Assembly: GCF_001547895.1 (NCBI RefSeq)
Contig: NZ_AP014627.1
Span: 4,839,501 to 4,903,500, forward strand
Direction: 5' to 3'
From: Pseudomonas sp. Os17
GTDB lineage: Bacteria; Pseudomonadota; Gammaproteobacteria; Pseudomonadales; Pseudomonadaceae
DNA length: 64,000 nt
Shown here: in pieces, positions 7,857 through 16,268 of the stretch
How positions within the stretch are numbered: position 1 is the stretch's first letter
How the letters are laid out: each line of letters starts with the position of its first letter
Translations under genes and position numbers: made by a program
The notes under the pieces: model-generated
Databases searched by the model: none
Told to the model about the DNA's origin: nothing
The model's input: only the letters and a program-made list of their open reading frames with translations

Positions 7857-9014
7857 ATGATCTTCACCCAGGAACACGAAGAGCTGCGGCGCACGGTGCG
7901 CCATTTTGTCGACCGCGAGATCAATCCCCATGTCGAGGAATGGGAGAAGGCCGGGCGCTTTCCCATCCACGAAATTTTCCGCAAGGCCGGCGAGCTGGGG
8001 CTGCTGGGCATCTCCAAGCCGGAAAAATTCGGCGGCATGGGCCTGGACTACAGCTACTCCATCGTCGCCGCCGAGGAGTTCGGCACCATCCATTGCGGCG
8101 GCATTCCCATGTCCATTGGCGTGCAGACCGACATGTGCACCCCGGCCCTGGCGCGCTTCGGCTCCGATGAGCTGCGCGACGAATTCCTGCGCCCGGCCAT
8201 CAGCGGCGAGCAGGTGGGTTGCATCGGCGTCTCCGAAGTCGGCGCCGGCTCCGATGTCGCCGGGCTCAAGACCCATGCGCGCAAGGACGGTGACGACTAC
8301 GTGATCAACGGCAGCAAGATGTGGATCACCAACTCCCCCAGCGCCGATTTCATCTGTCTGCTGGCCAACACCTCGGACGACAAGCCCCACGTCAACAAGT
8401 CGCTGATCATGGTGCCGATGAACACCCCGGGCATCAGCCTCAGTTCGCACCTGGACAAGCTCGGCATGCGCAGCTCGGAAACCGCCCAGGTGTTCTTCGA
8501 CAATGTGCGGGTGCCCCAGCGCAACCGCATCGGCCACGAAGGCGCGGGTTTCATGATGCAGATGCTGCAGTTCCAGGAGGAGCGGCTGTTCGGCGCGGCG
8601 AACATGATCAAGGGCCTGGAATACTGCGTCGACAGCACCATCGAATACTGCAGGGAGCGCCGCACCTTCGGCAGCCCGCTGATCGACAACCAGGTGATCC
8701 ACTTCCGCCTGGCCGAACTGTCCACCGAGATCGAGTGCCTGCGGGCCCTGGTCTACCAGGCCACCGAGCAGTATGTGCGCGGCCAGGACGTGACCCGCCT
8801 GGCGTCCATGGCCAAGCTCAAGGCCGGGCGCCTGGGCCGCGAGGTCAGCGACAGCTGCCTGCAGTACTGGGGCGGCATGGGCTTCATGTGGGACAACCCG
8901 GTGGCCCGGGCCTATCGCGACGTGCGCCTGGTGTCGATCGGCGGTGGTGCCGACGAGATCATGCTGGGGATCATCTGCAAACTCATGGGCATCCTGCCGG
9001 GGAAAAAGAAATGA
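7857..9014 (+). CDS. atuD: Citronellyl-CoA dehydrogenase AtuD
   Basis: This 385-residue acyl-CoA dehydrogenase shows the N-terminal helical domain, the middle beta domain motif GCIGVSEVGAGSDVAGLKT with INGSKMWITNS, and the C-terminal domain ending QYWGGMGF, then GGGADEIMLG, which carries the position of the catalytic glutamate. Family members oxidise citronellyl-CoA to geranyl-CoA with FAD. GAGGAGA precedes the ATG at 7857. The final ATGA overlaps the start of atuE by four bases, which indicates translational coupling. Confidence 0.92.
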   Translation: MIFTQEHEELRRTVRHFVDREINPHVEEWEKAGRFPIHEIFRKAGELGLLGISKPEKFGGMGLDYSYSIVAAEEFGTIHCGGIPMSIGVQTDMCTPALARFGSDELRDEFLRPAISGEQVGCIGVSEVGAGSDVAGLKTHARKDGDDYVINGSKMWITNSPSADFICLLANTSDDKPHVNKSLIMVPMNTPGISLSSHLDKLGMRSSETAQVFFDNVRVPQRNRIGHEGAGFMMQMLQFQEERLFGAANMIKGLEYCVDSTIEYCRERRTFGSPLIDNQVIHFRLAELSTEIECLRALVYQATEQYVRGQDVTRLASMAKLKAGRLGREVSDSCLQYWGGMGFMWDNPVARAYRDVRLVSIGGGADEIMLGIICKLMGILPGKKK

Positions 9015-9808
9015 GCCCGCTTCCTGCCTGCCAGACGCTGTTGCTGGAGTCGCGCAACGGCGTGCTGTTCATCCGCCTCAACCGCCCGGAAAGCCGCAAC
9101 GCCATGAGCCTGCAGATGGTCGCCGAACTGCGCACGGTGATGGCCGCGGTCCGTGATCGGCGCAGCGTCCGCGCCCTGGTCCTGCGTGGCGCTGGCGAGC
9201 ACTTCTGCGCCGGCGGCGACCTCAAGGACATGGCCGGCGCCCGAGCCCACGGCAGCAGCGCCTACCGGGACTTGAACCGGGCCTTCGGCGCCCTGCTGGA
9301 AGAGGCGCAACAGCTGCCCCAGGTACTGGTTTGCGTGCTGCAAGGCGCGGTGCTGGGAGGCGGCTTCGGCCTGGCCTGTGTCAGCGACATCGCCATCACC
9401 GAGCAATCGGCGCAGTTCGGCATGCCGGAAACCAGCCTGGGCCTGCTGCCGGCCCAGATTGCCCCGTTCGTGGTGCAGCGCATCGGCCTGACCCAGGCCC
9501 GGCGCCTGACCCTGACCGCCGCCCGCTTCGACGGTGCCGAGGCCCAGCGCCTGGGGCTGGTGCACTTTGTCGAGCCCGATGCCCAGGCCCTGCAGGCACG
9601 CCTTGAGCAGCAACTGGCCCAGGTGCTGCGCTGCGCTCCCGGGGCCAATGCGGCGACCAAGGCCCTGCTGCTGGCCAGTGTCGAGCAGCCCCGGGGCCCG
9701 TTGCTGGACCAGGCCGCCAGCGACTTCGCCAACGCAGTCATGGGCGAAGAAGGCGTCGAGGGCACCCTGGCCTTCGTGCAGAAACGCCAACCGGCCTGGG
9801 CCGGTTGA
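9011..9808 (+). CDS. atuE: Isohexenylglutaconyl-CoA hydratase AtuE
   Basis: This 265-residue crotonase-fold protein has FCAGGDLKDM (about residues 68-77), which supplies one half of the oxyanion hole, and GAVLGGGFGLACVSDIAI with the second half, followed by PETSLGLLPAQIAPFV. AtuE hydrates isohexenylglutaconyl-CoA, the product of geranyl-CoA carboxylase. The general fold alone would fit many enoyl-CoA hydratases; the specific name comes from its place between atuD and atuF. Its start overlaps the atuD stop by four bases. Confidence 0.9.
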   Translation: MSPLPACQTLLLESRNGVLFIRLNRPESRNAMSLQMVAELRTVMAAVRDRRSVRALVLRGAGEHFCAGGDLKDMAGARAHGSSAYRDLNRAFGALLEEAQQLPQVLVCVLQGAVLGGGFGLACVSDIAITEQSAQFGMPETSLGLLPAQIAPFVVQRIGLTQARRLTLTAARFDGAEAQRLGLVHFVEPDAQALQARLEQQLAQVLRCAPGANAATKALLLASVEQPRGPLLDQAASDFANAVMGEEGVEGTLAFVQKRQPAWAG

Positions 9809-9868
9809 GCGCCTGGTAGACGCCGGTTCGCCGGCGAATGCCCCACCCACCGATTCCCGGGAGCCTGT

Positions 9869-11854
9869 ATGCCCCTCTTCAACAAGATCCTGATCGCCAA
9901 TCGCGGCGAAATCGCCTGCCGCATCCAGCGCACCGCCCAGGCCCTGGGCTATCGCACCGTGGCCGTGTACAGCGACGCCGATGCCGAGGCCCTGCACGTG
10001 CACATGGCCGACGAAGCCCTGCACATCGGCCCGTCCCCGGTGCAGCAGTCCTACCTCAACAGCGAGGCGATCCTCGACGCTGCCCGTCGCAGCGGCGCCG
10101 ACGCCATCCACCCGGGCTATGGCTTCCTCTCGGAAAACCACGAATTCGCCGCCGCCTGCGCCGCCGCCGGCATCACCTTCATCGGCCCCAGTGCTGCCGC
10201 CATTGAGTTGATGGGCAGCAAGCGCCGCTCGAAAATCGCCATGCTCGAAGCCGGTGTGCCCTGTATCCAGGGCTATCAGGGCGAGGACCAGGCTGACGCG
10301 ACCCTGCAGCGCGAGGCCCAGCGCATCGGTTACCCGCTGATGATCAAGGCCAGCGCTGGCGGTGGCGGGCGCGGCATGCGCCTGGTGCAGCGGCACGAGG
10401 ATCTGCTGGAACAGATCCGCACTGCGCGCTCGGAAGCCCTGCACGCCTTCGGCAGCGACGAGCTGATTCTGGAACAGGCGCTGATCGAGCCCCGGCACGT
10501 GGAAATGCAAGTGTTCGGCGATCACCACGGTCATCTGATCTACCTGGGAGAGCGGGATTGCTCGATCCAGCGCCGCCATCAGAAAGTCATCGAGGAAGCC
10601 CCTTGCCCGGTGATGACCGAGGAACTGCGGCGGGCCATGGGCGAGGCGGCGCTCAAGGCCGGGCGCGCGGTGAACTATGTGGGGGCCGGCACCGTGGAGT
10701 TCCTGCTGGACGCAGGCGGCCGGTTCTATTTCCTGGAAATGAACACCCGCTTGCAGGTCGAGCATCCGGTGACCGAACTGGTGACCGGCCTGGATCTGGT
10801 GGCCCTGCAACTGCAAGTGGCCGCCGGCGAGCCGCTGCCCCTGAGCCAGGAGCAGGTGCAGCTCAAGGGGCACGCCATCGAAGTACGGCTGTACGCCGAG
10901 GACCCGGCGCAGAACTTCCTGCCGCAGACCGGCCAGATCCTGCGCTGGGAGCCGGCGCCGGGGCTGCGCACCGACCATGGTTTGCAGGAAGGCCAGTGGA
11001 TCAGCCCGTTCTACGACCCGATGCTGGGCAAGCTGATCGCCCACGGCGCCACCCGCGAGGAAGCCCGGCGCAAGCTCTTGCGCGGAGTCGAAGACTGCGT
11101 GCTGCTGGGACTTGAGAGCAATCGCCGGCTGCTCGCCGGTCTGCTCCGGCATCCGCTGTTCGCCAGCGGCCGGTTCAGCACCGCCTTCATCGCCGAACAC
11201 TTCGCGCAGGACCCGAGCCTGCAACCCCAGGTGCCCGGCAACGAGGAGCTGGCGATTGCCGCGGCACTGTTCTATCAGCACAGCGCCAGCCACCACGGCG
11301 CGGCCCTTCGCGCCTGGCGCAATCAGGCCGGTGTGCCGCTGCTCTATCGCCTGGGCCTGGGTGAGCAGCAGTGGTCGCTGCAACTGAGCGCCTCGGCAAC
11401 CGGTCGGTTGCAGGTGCGGCAGGCGCAGGTGCTGCACGAGGTGAGAATCTGCACCGCCGATGGCCGCCGGGCCAGCCTGGAGGTCAATGGCATCCGGCGC
11501 CACTACGCCTACCGTCTGCAGGACGGCGAGCTGTGGCTGGGCAGCGCCAGCGCCAGCCTGCGCCTGCAGGACCTGAGCCATGCGCCGGTGCAGGGCCAGT
11601 CGGACGCCCACGGCGGCACCGTCAAGGCCCCCATGGACGGGGCCATCGTCGATGTGCAGGTCACCGAGGGCATGCGCGTCAGCAAGGGCCAACTGCTGCT
11701 GGTGCTGGAGGCGATGAAGATGGAACACCCGCTCAAGGCCGGAATCGATGGGGTGATCACCCGGCTTCAGGTCAACCTTGGGGATCAGGTGAAGAACCGG
11801 CAAATCCTTCTGGAGGTGCAAGCGCTCGGCAGCGCCCCGGAAATGGAGCACTAG
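9869..11854 (+). CDS. atuF: Geranyl-CoA carboxylase, biotin-carrying (alpha) subunit
   Basis: This 661-residue protein has a biotin carboxylase part (residues about 1-450: KILIANRGEIACRI, HPGYGFLSEN, the Gly-rich ATP loop KASAGGGGRGMRL, EMNTRLQVEHPVTE), a linker domain, and a C-terminal biotinyl domain with EAMKMEHP in which Lys617 is the biotin attachment site. It carboxylates its own biotin and passes CO2 to AtuC. It is the last gene of the visible operon. The usual companions atuG and atuH do not follow; an unrelated exonuclease gene comes next. Confidence 0.93.
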   Translation: MPLFNKILIANRGEIACRIQRTAQALGYRTVAVYSDADAEALHVHMADEALHIGPSPVQQSYLNSEAILDAARRSGADAIHPGYGFLSENHEFAAACAAAGITFIGPSAAAIELMGSKRRSKIAMLEAGVPCIQGYQGEDQADATLQREAQRIGYPLMIKASAGGGGRGMRLVQRHEDLLEQIRTARSEALHAFGSDELILEQALIEPRHVEMQVFGDHHGHLIYLGERDCSIQRRHQKVIEEAPCPVMTEELRRAMGEAALKAGRAVNYVGAGTVEFLLDAGGRFYFLEMNTRLQVEHPVTELVTGLDLVALQLQVAAGEPLPLSQEQVQLKGHAIEVRLYAEDPAQNFLPQTGQILRWEPAPGLRTDHGLQEGQWISPFYDPMLGKLIAHGATREEARRKLLRGVEDCVLLGLESNRRLLAGLLRHPLFASGRFSTAFIAEHFAQDPSLQPQVPGNEELAIAAALFYQHSASHHGAALRAWRNQAGVPLLYRLGLGEQQWSLQLSASATGRLQVRQAQVLHEVRICTADGRRASLEVNGIRRHYAYRLQDGELWLGSASASLRLQDLSHAPVQGQSDAHGGTVKAPMDGAIVDVQVTEGMRVSKGQLLLVLEAMKMEHPLKAGIDGVITRLQVNLGDQVKNRQILLEVQALGSAPEMEH

Positions 11855-11916
11855 GCGGATGCCGCAGCTTTGGCTACGCTCAAGCCTCATCAGGATGTTG
11901 AAGGCTGGAATTTGCG

Positions 11917-12456
11917 ATGCCCCACTGGCTGGTAATAGATCTGGAAGCCACGACGGATGAAGGGGGCTGGCCGGTGAGCGAGATGGAAATCATCGAAATC
12001 GGCGCCACCCTGGTCAACCGCCAAGGCCGGGAACAAGACCACTTCCAGCGTTTCGTCCGCCCCTTGCGACGCCCTCGGCTGACGCCGTTCTGTCGCGAAC
12101 TGACCCATATCACCCAGGCCAACATCGACAGCGCCGCGCCGCTGAGCGAGGTCTGGAACCTGTTCGAGCGCTGGCTGGGCCAGCATCGGCCGCGCCTGGA
12201 GGGCTGGGCCAGCTGGGGCGACTACGACCGCAAGCAGTTGCAGCTGGAATGGCACAACCAGCAGTTGCACAGCCTGTTGAATGAAGTGCCGCATATGAAC
12301 CTCAAGCAGCGCTTCGCCAAGGCCCGGCGCCTGGAGCGCCCTCTGGGCCTGAATGCGGCCCTGCAACTGGCCGGCATGCAGTTCAACGGCCAACAGCATC
12401 GGGCCCTGGAAGATGCGCGCAATACCGCGCGCCTGTTGCCCCTGATTCTTCCTTGA
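11917..12456 (+). CDS. DEDDh-type 3'-5' exonuclease
   Basis: This 179-residue exonuclease of the DnaQ/ERI-1-like group has the acidic motif DLEAT at residues 8-12 (first Asp and Glu), GWASWGDYDRKQL in the middle supplying another Asp, and HRALEDARNTARL at the C-terminal end supplying the His and last Asp. ERI-1-like enzymes act on RNA 3' ends or structured RNA and DNA in eukaryotes; bacterial members are little characterised, so the substrate is unknown. It follows atuF by 62 nt and may be read from its own promoter, since nothing links it to terpene catabolism. Confidence 0.82.
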   Translation: MPHWLVIDLEATTDEGGWPVSEMEIIEIGATLVNRQGREQDHFQRFVRPLRRPRLTPFCRELTHITQANIDSAAPLSEVWNLFERWLGQHRPRLEGWASWGDYDRKQLQLEWHNQQLHSLLNEVPHMNLKQRFAKARRLERPLGLNAALQLAGMQFNGQQHRALEDARNTARLLPLILP

Positions 12457-12530
12457 TGGCGGCAGGTGACGGCCCTTGAGGCCTTGTGCATACTGGCCAG
12501 CCTTTTTGACCCTTTCTTGAGGAATCGCCC

Positions 12531-12815
12531 ATGTTTAAAGTCAACGAGTACTTCGACGGCACCGTCAAGTCGATTGCCTTCGGCACGGCCGAAGGCCCAG
12601 CCACCATTGGCGTCATGGCCCCGGGCGAATACGAGTTCGGTACGGCACAACGGGAAATCATGCACGTGGTGTCCGGCGCGCTGACCGTGCGCCTGCCCGA
12701 TAGTGCCGATTGGGAAACCTTCCCTGCCGGCAGCCAGTTCAACGTACCGGCCAACAGCAAGTTCCAGCTGAAAGTCGCGGTGGACACCGCTTATCTGTGC
12801 GAGTACCGCGGCTGA
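12531..12815 (+). CDS. ppnP: Pyrimidine/purine nucleoside phosphorylase PpnP
   Basis: This 94-residue single-domain cupin matches PpnP (formerly YaiE/DUF1255) along its whole length: [27 protein letters not shown], then [12 protein letters not shown]. PpnP splits many nucleosides with phosphate to give ribose-1-phosphate and the free base. The gene stands alone and ends just before a strong bidirectional terminator. Confidence 0.92.
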   Translation: MFKVNEYFDGTVKSIAFGTAEGPATIGVMAPGEYEFGTAQREIMHVVSGALTVRLPDSADWETFPAGSQFNVPANSKFQLKVAVDTAYLCEYRG

Positions 12816-12843
12816 TCGAGCCGCTGCGGCTTTATCACCGATA

Positions 12844-12878
12844 AAAAATGCCCGTCTGCGCAACAGACGGGCATTTTT
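12844..12878. terminator. Bidirectional intrinsic terminator, ppnP / MOSC gene
   Basis: A perfect 15-bp stem, AAAAATGCCCGTCTG with its complement, encloses a 5-nt loop; A and T runs at both sides let it stop transcription from ppnP and from the convergent MOSC gene. Confidence 0.92.
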
Positions 12879-12896
12879 CTTGGGGCCGGCGAAAGG

Positions 12897-13700
12897 TTAT
12901 TCCAACACCGTGACCGGCATCCCCACCTGCAGACGACCCGGGCCGTCGTTGACCAGGTTCTGCCCGAACATCGCCCCGTCGGCCTGGGCCCGGTACTTCT
13001 GCAAGGTCGCCAGGGGTTCGCGGTCGGCGCTGCGCTCGCCGGTCTGGGGGTCGATGGTGGTCAGGATGCAGCGCGAGCACGGCTTGACCACGCGAAACTC
13101 GAGGTCGCCAATCCGTATGCGCCGCCACTGGTCCTCGGCAAAGGCCTGGCTGCCCTCGATCACCAGATTGGGACGAAAACGCAGCATCTCCAGAGGCCGC
13201 CCGACCCGGCTGGACAGATCGTCAAGGGACGCCTGGCCAATCAGCAACAGCGGAAAGCCGTCGGCAAACGCCACTTGATCATCGTCCCTGCCGTAGCCGG
13301 CGGCGGTGCTCCGCGCCCGTTCCAGCGGCACCTGCACCAGGCGGGTAGGCTTGCCGACGAACTCACTGACCCAGGCAGCCGCCTCATCCCCGGCATCGGG
13401 CACCCGCAGGCTGTCCTGCCAGATGGTCACCCCACGCAAGGCCGCCGCGGCATCGGGCAGGGGTACTTCAAGGCTGGCAAACCCGGTAGCACTGAGGGTC
13501 AGGCCGCCTTGGTCGTTGTACAAGGCCGAGAGTTGACTCATGCGCGCCACCGCACGCTGGGTGAGAAAACGCCCGCTGGCTTCATCCACCAGCATCCAGC
13601 GGCGATCCCCTTGCAGCCCGAGCTTGTCCAGGCCGATCTGTTGCAGGGTTTCGCCCCGGGCGGATTTCAACGGGTATCGATAAAGCGCGCTAAGACGCAT
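12897..13700 (-). CDS. MOSC-domain protein, YcbX/mARC type
   Basis: This 267-residue protein has the MOSC N-terminal beta-barrel domain (MRLSALYRYPLKSARGE) and a MOSC domain with KPCSRCILTTIDPQTGE at about residues 203-219, where the first Cys is the expected molybdenum ligand. The relative YcbX reduces N-hydroxylated compounds with a molybdenum cofactor. E. coli YcbX also carries a C-terminal 2Fe-2S ferredoxin domain; this protein is too short for one, so it would need a separate electron donor. It is convergent with ppnP. Cofactor genes moaB and moeA are 7 kb away. Confidence 0.87.
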   Translation of the reverse strand: MRLSALYRYPLKSARGETLQQIGLDKLGLQGDRRWMLVDEASGRFLTQRAVARMSQLSALYNDQGGLTLSATGFASLEVPLPDAAAALRGVTIWQDSLRVPDAGDEAAAWVSEFVGKPTRLVQVPLERARSTAAGYGRDDDQVAFADGFPLLLIGQASLDDLSSRVGRPLEMLRFRPNLVIEGSQAFAEDQWRRIRIGDLEFRVVKPCSRCILTTIDPQTGERSADREPLATLQKYRAQADGAMFGQNLVNDGPGRLQVGMPVTVLE

Positions 13701-13795
13701 GTCCAGCTCCCTGTGTGAGCAAAAAAGCTCACCCTATACCAGCGCTCGGAGCAAACAAAGGTACAGGGAGAGCGGCTGTCGACACCGGCCCGGGT

Positions 13796-14731
13796 TCAGG
13801 CGCTGACTTCGTCCAGCATCAGGCGCTGACGGACCACGTCCACCAGCTTGTCCGGCTGGAACTTGGAGAGGAAGTTGTCGCAACCGACCTTCTTGACCAT
13901 CGATTCGTTGAAACTGCCGGACAAGGAGGTGTGCAGCACCACATACAGCCCACGCAGACGAGGGTCGTTGCGAATTTCGGTGGTCAGGCGGTAGCCGTCC
14001 ATTTCCGGCATTTCCGCATCGGTGAACACCATCAGCAGTTTGTCGGTCATCTCGACCCCGGTATCGGCCCAGGCCTTGAGCATGTTCAGGGCCTTGAGGC
14101 CGTCACTGGCGATATGCATCTTCACCCCGAGCTGGCCGAGGGTATCGCGCAGCTGGGAGAGGGCCACATTGGAGTCGTCCACCAGCAGCACTTCACGACC
14201 GCGCGCGCGCTCCAGCACCGGATCTTCGAGTTTGTCCCGGGAAACCTTGGCATTGTAGGGGACGATTTCGGCCAGGACCTTTTCGACGTCGATGATCTCC
14301 ACCAGTTGCTCGTCGACCTTGCTGATGGCCGTCAGATAGTGCTGGCGCCCGGCACTGGTAGGCGGCGGCATGATGGCTTCCCAGTTCATGTTGACGATGC
14401 GGTCCACCCCACCCACCAGGAACGCCTGCACCGAGCGGTTGTACTCGGTGACGATGATGGTGCTGTTGGGCCCCGGAACCAGCGGGCGCATGCCGATGGC
14501 CTGAGACAGGTCGATCACCGGCAGGGTCTGGCCGCGCAGGTTGACCACACCGCAGACAAACGGGTGACGCTGGGGCATCAGGGTCAGCTTGGGCAGTTGC
14601 AGGACTTCCTGAACCTTGAAGACGTTGATGGCGAACAACTGCCGACCGGCCAGGCGGAACATGAGGATTTCCAGGCGATTCTCACCCACCAGCTGTGTGC
14701 GTTGATCTACCGTGTCGAGAATGCCGGCCAT
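13796..14731 (-). CDS. cheV: Chemotaxis coupling protein CheV
   Basis: This 311-residue protein has a CheW-like domain (residues about 15-165, with NLRGQTLPVIDLSQ) and a receiver domain (about 178-305, with LLVDDSNVA and phospho-acceptor Asp238 in FTDAEMPEMDG, and a Lys in FLSKF). CheV couples chemoreceptors to CheA and tunes adaptation through its phosphorylation. I chose the ATG at 14731 because AGGAG lies seven bases before it; further upstream readings have poor codon use. No other che genes are adjacent, as is common for cheV in Pseudomonas. Confidence 0.93.
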   Translation of the reverse strand: MAGILDTVDQRTQLVGENRLEILMFRLAGRQLFAINVFKVQEVLQLPKLTLMPQRHPFVCGVVNLRGQTLPVIDLSQAIGMRPLVPGPNSTIIVTEYNRSVQAFLVGGVDRIVNMNWEAIMPPPTSAGRQHYLTAISKVDEQLVEIIDVEKVLAEIVPYNAKVSRDKLEDPVLERARGREVLLVDDSNVALSQLRDTLGQLGVKMHIASDGLKALNMLKAWADTGVEMTDKLLMVFTDAEMPEMDGYRLTTEIRNDPRLRGLYVVLHTSLSGSFNESMVKKVGCDNFLSKFQPDKLVDVVRQRLMLDEVSA

Positions 14732-15294
14732 TAATGACTCCTGGGCTTGTTCTGATGAATTCACTAAAGACAGATATCGGCGGGCTGCGCCGTATCTTGA
14801 CCCACATGCAAATTGCCATATGAAAGCCATTGATGTCACATTAACATCATGCTTTACTGAGGCCGTCAATTCAGCAACACCAGTCTGCGACGACGCGACC
14901 TTAATCACGGCGTGAAGTTCCTGCGCCTAAGGGTTTCCCCTAGCAACAATCAGGACCATCCTGATATTCGCGATATCCAATAGCCATTAATGTGACGCCA
15001 TTCTCATTGCATGAACGGAGTCAGGCTTTTGTTTGTGACCGCAGAAAGGTGGCCCAGCACCCTTTCAAGCCTAAACCCCCTCGCCCATCACGCCCCAGCG
15101 CCCATGCGCCGCATGGCTGTGGCCGGTATTTGGGCAGCGTTCGGAAACGATGAAAATCGCCTCTCGCAGGCGGCTGCAACCCCGGAAATAAAATCAGAAT
15201 TATCCTATATACAATTTGAAAAAGCGCACCATACCTTAACCCCCTTCAGCCAGAGCCCTATCCCCTCATCGGACACGAAGTCATGGAGATAAGC
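14732..15294. other. Intergenic region between cheV and the Hpt-like gene
   Basis: These 563 bases serve as divergent 5' regions. They hold the motif at 14926-14943 and, right after it, the perfect inverted repeat ATCAGGA-CCA-TCCTGAT at 14949-14965. No convincing gene: the possible reading at 15011-15292 has no ribosome-binding site and un-Pseudomonas-like codons. Confidence 0.6.
14926..14943. promoter_or_regulatory. RcsB/BvgA-like box, copy A
   Basis: The sequence CCTAAGGGTTTCCCCTAG is partly palindromic (CTAAGGG opposite CCCCTAG) and resembles RcsB-type boxes (TAAG...TTCCTA). Two relatives lie upstream of the two-partner secretion genes at 33273 and 33387. A LuxR-type response regulator is the natural candidate to bind it, but which one is inference. 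Confidence 0.4.
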
Positions 15295-15732
15295 ATGCTA
15301 AAGGACAGCCACGAATGCGCCCCACCCCTGCCTGAGTTCCTGCTCGAAGCCCAGGCCCTGCTGGCCAAATCGGAAGATTGCCTGAGTCATCTGCACCTGA
15401 TCAGAAACGACGAAGAGGCCATCAACTGCCTGCTCGCCAGCCTGCAGTCCCTGGCCCAGATCGCAGCGCGCCACGCCATCAGCCCGTTGGCCGAGTTCGC
15501 GCTGCATATCCATGGCGTGCTCAAACGCACCGTGCACCCGGTGGACCTCAACGACCCGATCCTCGATGCCTTGAGGAGCTGCCTGACCCTGATGGCCTGG
15601 CAATTGGAACTGGTCGACCCGCACAATGGCCAACTCAATCTGGACGACAGCGAACAGCTCATGCTGATCGGCGAACTGACCCAACAAGTGACACAGAACT
15701 GCACCTGCGCCTCCCCGTCCTGCAGCCATTGA
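15295..15732 (+). CDS. Hpt/CheA-P1-like helical protein without phospho-histidine
   Basis: This 145-residue protein has a pattern resembling an Hpt or CheA P1 four-helix bundle: FLLEAQALLAKSEDCLSHL as helix A, then INCLLASLQSLAQIAARH where the family has HxxKG. Here the His position is Gln51 and the Lys-Gly pair is Ala54-Gln55, so it could not accept phosphate in the usual way. The C-terminus ends in CTCASPSC, a possible metal site or disulphide pair. ATG 15295 follows GGAGAT. It lies between cheV and a NarX/NarL-like pair. The Hpt likeness is my reading of the helix pattern, not a database result; it may be an unrelated helical bundle. Confidence 0.6.
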   Translation: MLKDSHECAPPLPEFLLEAQALLAKSEDCLSHLHLIRNDEEAINCLLASLQSLAQIAARHAISPLAEFALHIHGVLKRTVHPVDLNDPILDALRSCLTLMAWQLELVDPHNGQLNLDDSEQLMLIGELTQQVTQNCTCASPSCSH

Positions 15733-16268
15733 AATTGCACTTGCGCCAAGCGATGGCCGATAAAGCCGCTATCTACGATCGCTAACACAGAACATCGATA
15801 GAACCCTGGGGCCCAAGGACAACTAATAGGTCGTTATTGAATATTTCATACTCAAGAACGACAGCATCGTTGCAAAAAAACCAACTAATGCCGGGCCCGG
15901 ACTTACTGTTCCAATCCATATTTTCCCGCGCAAATTCAACGACAGTTCCTATTGGCGATTGGCTCTCCAAGGCCCGCAGACTAACTGGCACAAGCGTGCC
16001 TGAGCCCGATATTCCTGACTTTGAAGACATATATACCTGCGTGTATAAACGCGACCAACGGTATGTTCGGTGGTATTATGCGGCGCATAAACGGACCCAG
16101 ATAATGGCACTTTGATTCCAATGTCGACAGTCACTACGCGGCTTCTGCAAAACCCACACACTGCATTGATCGAAGCCGGCAATTCAAATAACACTGTTTC
16201 TCAAACAAGCCTCGTCATCCATACCTGACCGGGCACTTCGCAGCGAACATTCATTGGCTCCATCCGCT
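15733..16268. other. AT-richer intergenic region with palindromes
   Basis: These 536 bases upstream of the two-component pair are AT-richer than the flanking genes. Two palindromic elements stand out: TATATAC-CTGC-GTGTATA at 16029-16046 (one mismatch) and TTATGC-GGC-GCATAA at 16076-16090 (perfect). They may be operators for the downstream regulator. Short readings on both strands lack ribosome-binding sites and Pseudomonas codon bias, so I call no gene. Confidence 0.5.

Noticed and set aside
5308..7857. Long minus-strand reading opposite atuB and atuC
   Set aside because: It is a codon-bias shadow of two well-identified enzymes and has no recognisable domain.
9821..9850. Possible REP element between atuE and atuF
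   Set aside because: Only a short CGCCGG palindrome is present, without the GTAGGAGC side of Pseudomonas REPs.
8912..11890. 992-codon minus-strand reading opposite atuE and atuF
   Set aside because: Same reason: shadow of the biotin carboxylase subunit, with a low-complexity translation.
15837..16115. 92-codon reading upstream of the NarX-like kinase
   Set aside because: No ribosome-binding site, codon use not like Pseudomonas genes, and it runs through palindromic sequence that looks regulatory.
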